A stretch of 8,378 nt of DNA, from assembly GCA_030671645.1 (NCBI GenBank), contig DAOVHV010000032.1, positions 1 to 8,378 on the forward strand. The letters run 5' to 3'. Within the stretch, counting starts at the first letter, position 1; each line of letters opens with the position of its first letter. The position numbers and the translations under genes are program-made. This document shows, one piece after another, positions 5,333 through 8,378 of this stretch. This stretch comes from a bacterium (GTDB lineage Bacteria > Bipolaricaulota > Bipolaricaulia > UBA7950 > UBA9294). The notes below the pieces were generated by a model, which ran no database searches, was not told the origin of the DNA, and worked only from the letters and a program-made list of their open reading frames with translations.

Positions 5333-5791
5333 CTAACGCTTCGATATGTTGACGCGCCGGTCTTCGCCGAACTCGCAGAGTTCGCCGAACCCGAGGGGTT
5401 CGCAATCCAGCAGTTCGATGGATACTTGAACGTGACTGATTTCTACCAACCCGTCGATGTGATCGGGCCACTCCACCACGCTAACGCCGGATTCGGGAGG
5501 CAGGTAATCGTCCAATCCGACTTCCGCCAACTCGTCCAAAGAAGATACGCGATAGGCGTCGATGTGGTGCATGCACATCCGTCCTTGGTACGAGCGGGCG
5601 ATCATGTAGCTGGGAGAGACGACGACATCCGTAATCAGCAAGCCTTTGGCGATACCTTTGGCGAGAGTGGTTTTGCCTGATCCCAACGGTCCGACCAAGG
5701 ACACCACCATGCCGTCAGTCAGGATGGCAGCCAGCTCGACGCCGATTTCCTCCATCTCCGCGGGAGTATGGGCGATAATCGTCTTGTTCAT
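5333..5791 (-). CDS. tsaE: tRNA threonylcarbamoyladenosine biosynthesis ATPase TsaE (152 aa)
   Basis: TsaE is the small cytosolic P-loop ATPase that works with TsaB and TsaD to make t6A at position 37 of ANN-reading tRNAs. Visible motifs are Walker A GPLGSGKTT (34-42), the family VSPSY block (58-62, usually SPTF/Y), HIDAYR (76-81) of the HxDxYR motif, and VVEWPD (105-110). The length is normal. The C-terminal part is odd: residues 131-136 (EPLGFG) and 137-142 (ELCEFG) are a 6-residue repeat encoded by an 18-bp tandem duplication of a palindrome. It sits between what should be the last two strands, so it is probably a loop insertion that leaves the ATPase core intact. The ATG overlaps the pheT TAA by one base (TAATG) and has no ribosome binding site of its own, so translation is likely coupled to pheT. 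TsaB and TsaD genes are not in the window. Confidence 0.94.
   Translation of the reverse strand: MNKTIIAHTPAEMEEIGVELAAILTDGMVVSLVGPLGSGKTTLAKGIAKGLLITDVVVSPSYMIARSYQGRMCMHHIDAYRVSSLDELAEVGLDDYLPPESGVSVVEWPDHIDGLVEISHVQVSIELLDCEPLGFGELCEFGEDRRVNISKR
5368..5402. repeat. Palindromic mini-hairpins, copies 2 and 3, tandem and in frame inside tsaE
   Basis: Copy 2 is CGAACTC (5368-5374), loop GCA, GAGTTCG (5378-5384). Copy 3 is CGAACCC (5386-5392), loop GAG, GGGTTCG (5396-5402). Each is a perfect 7-bp stem with a 3-base loop, and they repeat with an 18-bp period that keeps the tsaE frame. The CC/TT stem difference between them is compensated in both arms (C:G against T:A), and copy 3 has the same stem as copy 1 at the end of amrS. 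Confidence 0.75.
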
Positions 5792-8163
5792 TAGGCGCGC
5801 AAGTGAACGTCGAAGGCCTTGAACCCATCGGCAATTTGCTCAATGGCGGCGGCCACTTCGGCATCGGTCAACGTGCGATCCGCGGCTCGGAAAACCAGTT
5901 CATACGTCAACGATTTTCGGTCCGCGGCGATCTGCTCGCCTTGATACATGTCATACAGCAAGGCCGAATGAACGATCGTTTCCTTGAGAAGGAGCTCTCG
6001 AATCCGTGCTTCCGGCAACGATTTCGGGGCGGAAACCGACAAGTCGCGTTTGGACGCCGGAAATTGAGAGATCTTCTCATAGCGAATCGCCCTCTCGGTT
6101 TCCGCTGTCAGATCGGCCCCCGAGAACTCAAACAGAATAATCGGAACTTGGATCGCGAACTGCTCGGTCAAGGACGGGTTAAGTGCTCCCATGAATCCCA
6201 TCCGTGCCCCGGCCCGTTCGAACCAGGCGCTCTGAGATGGACGCAGGAACGAAGGCGTCTCCTCAGGGACGATACCGACGTCGCGAAGGTTCAACCGTGC
6301 GAACAGCTGATCGAAGATGCCCTTGGCCAATGGCAGGGTCACCATTTCTTTGCCCTTCATGGGGGTTCCGGTGCGGCCGAACAAGGCGCCTCCCAGCGTC
6401 TCCTGCTCTCCGCCGGATTGGGAGAAGATGCGTCCCCATTCGAAGATCATGCCGCCGTCCACGCCCTGGCTGAGGTTCGTCTCCACGACCGCAAGGATGT
6501 CGGGCAACAGGCTGTTGCGAAGCGCCGTTTGGCCCTGCGTCATTGGATTCAGAATGCGGATGAGATCGTTATCGGGTTGACCGAGAATCTCGCGCCAAGC
6601 ACGATTGTCGAATCCGTCGGTGATGACCTCAATCATGCCTTGACCGACCAGAGCCTCTCGGACCCGGTCTTTGTCTCGCTCGATACGGTCTTTGCGTCCA
6701 ATCCTGAGGACGGGCGACGGCGATTGGGAGGACAACCGATCGTAGCCATAGATTCTGCCGACCTCTTCGATCAGGTCTGCTTCTCGCTCCAAATCGCGGC
6801 GATGAGCTGGAACGATGGCGCGAATGGCATCTCCCTCGGCCTCGGCCGGAATTTGCAGTCGAGTCAAGATATCGAGGCAGGCTGCCTGATCGACATCGAT
6901 TCCCAACACGGCGACGGCACGTTCGGGGCGCAATCGAAGTGTTTCTGGCTCGACCGGGGCCGGATAGGCGTCGGCAAGCCCGGCGTGCACCTGGCAACCG
7001 GTCAGCTTCTGAATAAGGTGAGTTGCTCGAGCAGCCACGAAGGGAATCATTTCGGGATTCAGGTCCCGTTCGAACCGTAGAGATGCTTCGGAGCGAAGAT
7101 TCACCGATCGGGCCGACATGCGGATTCGATAGCCGAAGAATGAAGCGATTTCCAGTAGCACGCGCGACGTTTCAGGCCGAATCTCGGAGCGCTCGCCTCC
7201 CATCAAGCCGGCCAGTGCCAACCAGCCATCTTGATCGCCGATCATCAGCACTTCTGAAGAGAGATGGCGATCTACACCGTCGAGCGTTCGAAACGCTGCG
7301 CCCTCTATTGCCCTTCGAATAACAACGGGTTCTTGCACCAAATCGGCATCGAACGGATGAAGGGGCTGGCCCAGTTCGAGCATGACGTAGTTGGTGGCGT
7401 CCACAACGTTGATCAACGGGCGCATACCTGCCTTGATCAGTCGATGCTGTATCTGCAGCGGGGACGGTCCGATGCGAACACCCTCCATCAGCTTGGCCGC
7501 ATAGCGTGGGGTATCCCTTGGGTCTTCGATCTCGATGCGCACCAAATCGGTGATCGGAGGAAGCGTTTCCTCGACCGACGTATCTATCTCTGCCAACGGA
7601 CGATCAAGTACAGCGGCCACTTCGCGGGCCAAGCCATAAACCGAAGCGCAATCGGGCCGGTTGGACGGAACCTTGATATCGAGAATGAAGTCGTCGTATT
7701 CGAACAGTTCATTCAAATCGGTGCCGGTCGTAAGATTGAGTTCTGCGGGGAAATCCCAAATGCCTTCGGATTTCTCTTCCAGTCCCAGTTCTGCTTTGGA
7801 GCAGATCATGCCGTTGGAAACTTGGCCTCGAATCTTTCGCTGTTCGATTTTAAATCCGCCCGGAAGTTCTCCTCCGGGTGTGACTACGGGAACGGTCATA
7901 CCGGCGGCTACATTGGGCGCTCCGCATACGATTTCGACCCTTTCGGAGCCCAAGTCGACATTGCATAGACTGAGATGATCGGAATCAGGCAGGGGCTGGC
8001 AAGAGACGACATGTCCAACGACGCCCCCGGTTAGGCTGCCCGTTCGCTCGATTCCCTCGACTTCCAATCCGGCCAGCGTCAATCGCTGAGCCAACTGGTC
8101 GATGGATTCCTCTGTAACTTCAATCTCGACGTAGTCCGCCAACCAGCGGCACGGCACCTTCAT
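5791..8163 (-). CDS. pheT: Phenylalanine--tRNA ligase beta subunit PheT (790 aa)
   Basis: PheT pairs with PheS in the cytosolic (alpha-beta)2 enzyme that charges tRNA-Phe. Domains in order: N-terminal segment; EMAP-like tRNA-binding OB fold (about 44-150, with LPDSDHLSLCNVD and IRGQVSNGMICS); B3/B4 editing region (about 215-385, with MRPLINVVDATNYVMLELGQ, ALAGLMGGE and LRSEASLRFERDL); B5 domain (about 408-477, with HRRDLEREADLIEEVGRIYGYD); the catalytic-like core (about 490-690, with NPMTQGQTALRNSLLPDIL); and the C-terminal ferredoxin-like anticodon-binding domain (about 697-790, with FPASKRDLS). The length matches full-size bacterial PheT, and no break is seen. The start is supported by a strong AGGAGG 5 bases upstream. 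pheS does not lie directly upstream: the preceding gene ends 20 bases before and does not look like PheS. The stop overlaps the tsaE start. Confidence 0.98.
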   Translation of the reverse strand: MKVPCRWLADYVEIEVTEESIDQLAQRLTLAGLEVEGIERTGSLTGGVVGHVVSCQPLPDSDHLSLCNVDLGSERVEIVCGAPNVAAGMTVPVVTPGGELPGGFKIEQRKIRGQVSNGMICSKAELGLEEKSEGIWDFPAELNLTTGTDLNELFEYDDFILDIKVPSNRPDCASVYGLAREVAAVLDRPLAEIDTSVEETLPPITDLVRIEIEDPRDTPRYAAKLMEGVRIGPSPLQIQHRLIKAGMRPLINVVDATNYVMLELGQPLHPFDADLVQEPVVIRRAIEGAAFRTLDGVDRHLSSEVLMIGDQDGWLALAGLMGGERSEIRPETSRVLLEIASFFGYRIRMSARSVNLRSEASLRFERDLNPEMIPFVAARATHLIQKLTGCQVHAGLADAYPAPVEPETLRLRPERAVAVLGIDVDQAACLDILTRLQIPAEAEGDAIRAIVPAHRRDLEREADLIEEVGRIYGYDRLSSQSPSPVLRIGRKDRIERDKDRVREALVGQGMIEVITDGFDNRAWREILGQPDNDLIRILNPMTQGQTALRNSLLPDILAVVETNLSQGVDGGMIFEWGRIFSQSGGEQETLGGALFGRTGTPMKGKEMVTLPLAKGIFDQLFARLNLRDVGIVPEETPSFLRPSQSAWFERAGARMGFMGALNPSLTEQFAIQVPIILFEFSGADLTAETERAIRYEKISQFPASKRDLSVSAPKSLPEARIRELLLKETIVHSALLYDMYQGEQIAADRKSLTYELVFRAADRTLTDAEVAAAIEQIADGFKAFDVHLRA

Positions 8164-8168
8164 GGACT

Positions 8169-8177
8169 CCTCCTCCC
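8169..8177 (-). promoter_or_regulatory. Strong ribosome binding site of pheT
   Basis: GGGAGGAGG on the minus strand ends 5 bases before the ATG at 8163. It lies in the 20-base gap after the upstream gene's stop codon. Confidence 0.8.
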
Positions 8178-8183
8178 GAAACC

Positions 8184-8378
8184 CTATAACGAGATGTTCC
8201 CATAAAGGATGGTGGCTCCTTCTCCAAGAACCGGGGTGGCGATGCCGATCCGCGCGGTCATGGAGATGAGACCACCAAGCGTGGATAGCTCGATGATTTG
8301 CTCCATTCCGGCCTCTATGCTGGGGGAGGTTGTACCGAATTCATCTAGGCTTGTCCAACCTGTGCCCACGGTTACGAA
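8184..8378 (-). CDS. 3' end of an unrecognised gene upstream of pheT, cut by the window edge
   Basis: The reading frame is open from the right edge to a TAG at 8186-8184 and gives 64 residues. An in-frame GTG at 8369 is probably internal, because the frame stays open beyond it. The visible C-terminus is rich in Gly, Thr, Ser and Ile (for example STLGGLISMTARIGIATP and ending GATILYGNISL), with alternating hydrophobic residues that suggest beta strands. I do not recognise the family. It does not match the conserved C-terminal end of PheS, the usual gene before pheT. The 20-base spacing and same strand suggest an operon with pheT and tsaE. That it is a real gene is supported mainly by position and by plausible codon use. 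Confidence 0.5.
   Translation of the reverse strand, partial: FVTVGTGWTSLDEFGTTSPSIEAGMEQIIELSTLGGLISMTARIGIATPVLGEGATILYGNISL

Noticed and set aside
5199..5336. 45-codon ORF (MKLLAVAIMKRV... ending STRG) in the amrS-tsaE gap
   Set aside because: The nearest purine-rich stretch is about 20 bases upstream of the ATG, too far for a ribosome binding site. The ORF runs through two palindromes and overlaps the tsaE stop codon, and no family is recognisable.
5803..7080. 425-codon plus-strand frame, and a second of 234 codons at 7264-7968
   Set aside because: Both are antisense to pheT, whose whole length is covered by conserved PheT domains. Long antisense frames are common opposite GC-rich genes.
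1..8378. CRISPR array, transposon ends, phage or toxin-antitoxin genes
   Set aside because: I looked for regularly spaced repeats, transposase or integrase motifs and small two-gene modules and saw none. The repeats present are hairpins and an inverted repeat without CRISPR-like spacers.

Overview
This is an 8.4 kb stretch of a moderately GC-rich bacterial chromosome (by eye; not counted) carrying housekeeping and metabolic genes. I see no phage, transposon, CRISPR, tRNA or rRNA genes. The phylum cannot be fixed from the sequence. Compact genes, short gaps and a lone AmrS radical SAM gene fit many anaerobic or deep-branching bacterial lineages, but that is only a guess.

Layout, left to right. 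Positions 1-270 are a structured non-coding leader with a 79-base imperfect inverted repeat and two smaller hairpins. It precedes a plus-strand gene for an Old Yellow Enzyme family flavin oxidoreductase (271-1383). Converging on it from the right is a two-gene minus-strand operon: an ABC-F ATPase (2132-4024), followed 2 bases after its stop codon by a YggS/PLPBP-type pyridoxal-phosphate homeostasis gene (1467-2129). An 83-base divergent spacer separates that operon from a plus-strand gene for an AmmeMemoRadiSam radical SAM enzyme (4108-5145). A 187-base non-coding stretch rich in palindromes (5146-5332) lies between it and a second minus-strand operon: tsaE (5333-5791), pheT (5791-8163), and the 3' end of an unrecognised gene cut by the right edge (8184-8378).

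Functional ties. pheT (phenylalanyl-tRNA synthetase beta chain) and tsaE (t6A tRNA modification ATPase) both serve translation and are translationally coupled through a TAATG overlap. The ABC-F protein is probably ribosome-associated. The OYE-like enzyme and AmrS are stand-alone genes whose substrates cannot be read from the context.

The most unusual signal is a set of three near-identical 17-base hairpins, a 7-bp stem CGAAC(C/T)C..G(G/A)GTTCG with a 3-base loop. One is in the last codons of the radical SAM gene. The other two form an 18-bp in-frame tandem duplication inside tsaE. They look like small palindromic repeat elements that have entered the 3' parts of two genes. I found no convincing new multi-gene system here.
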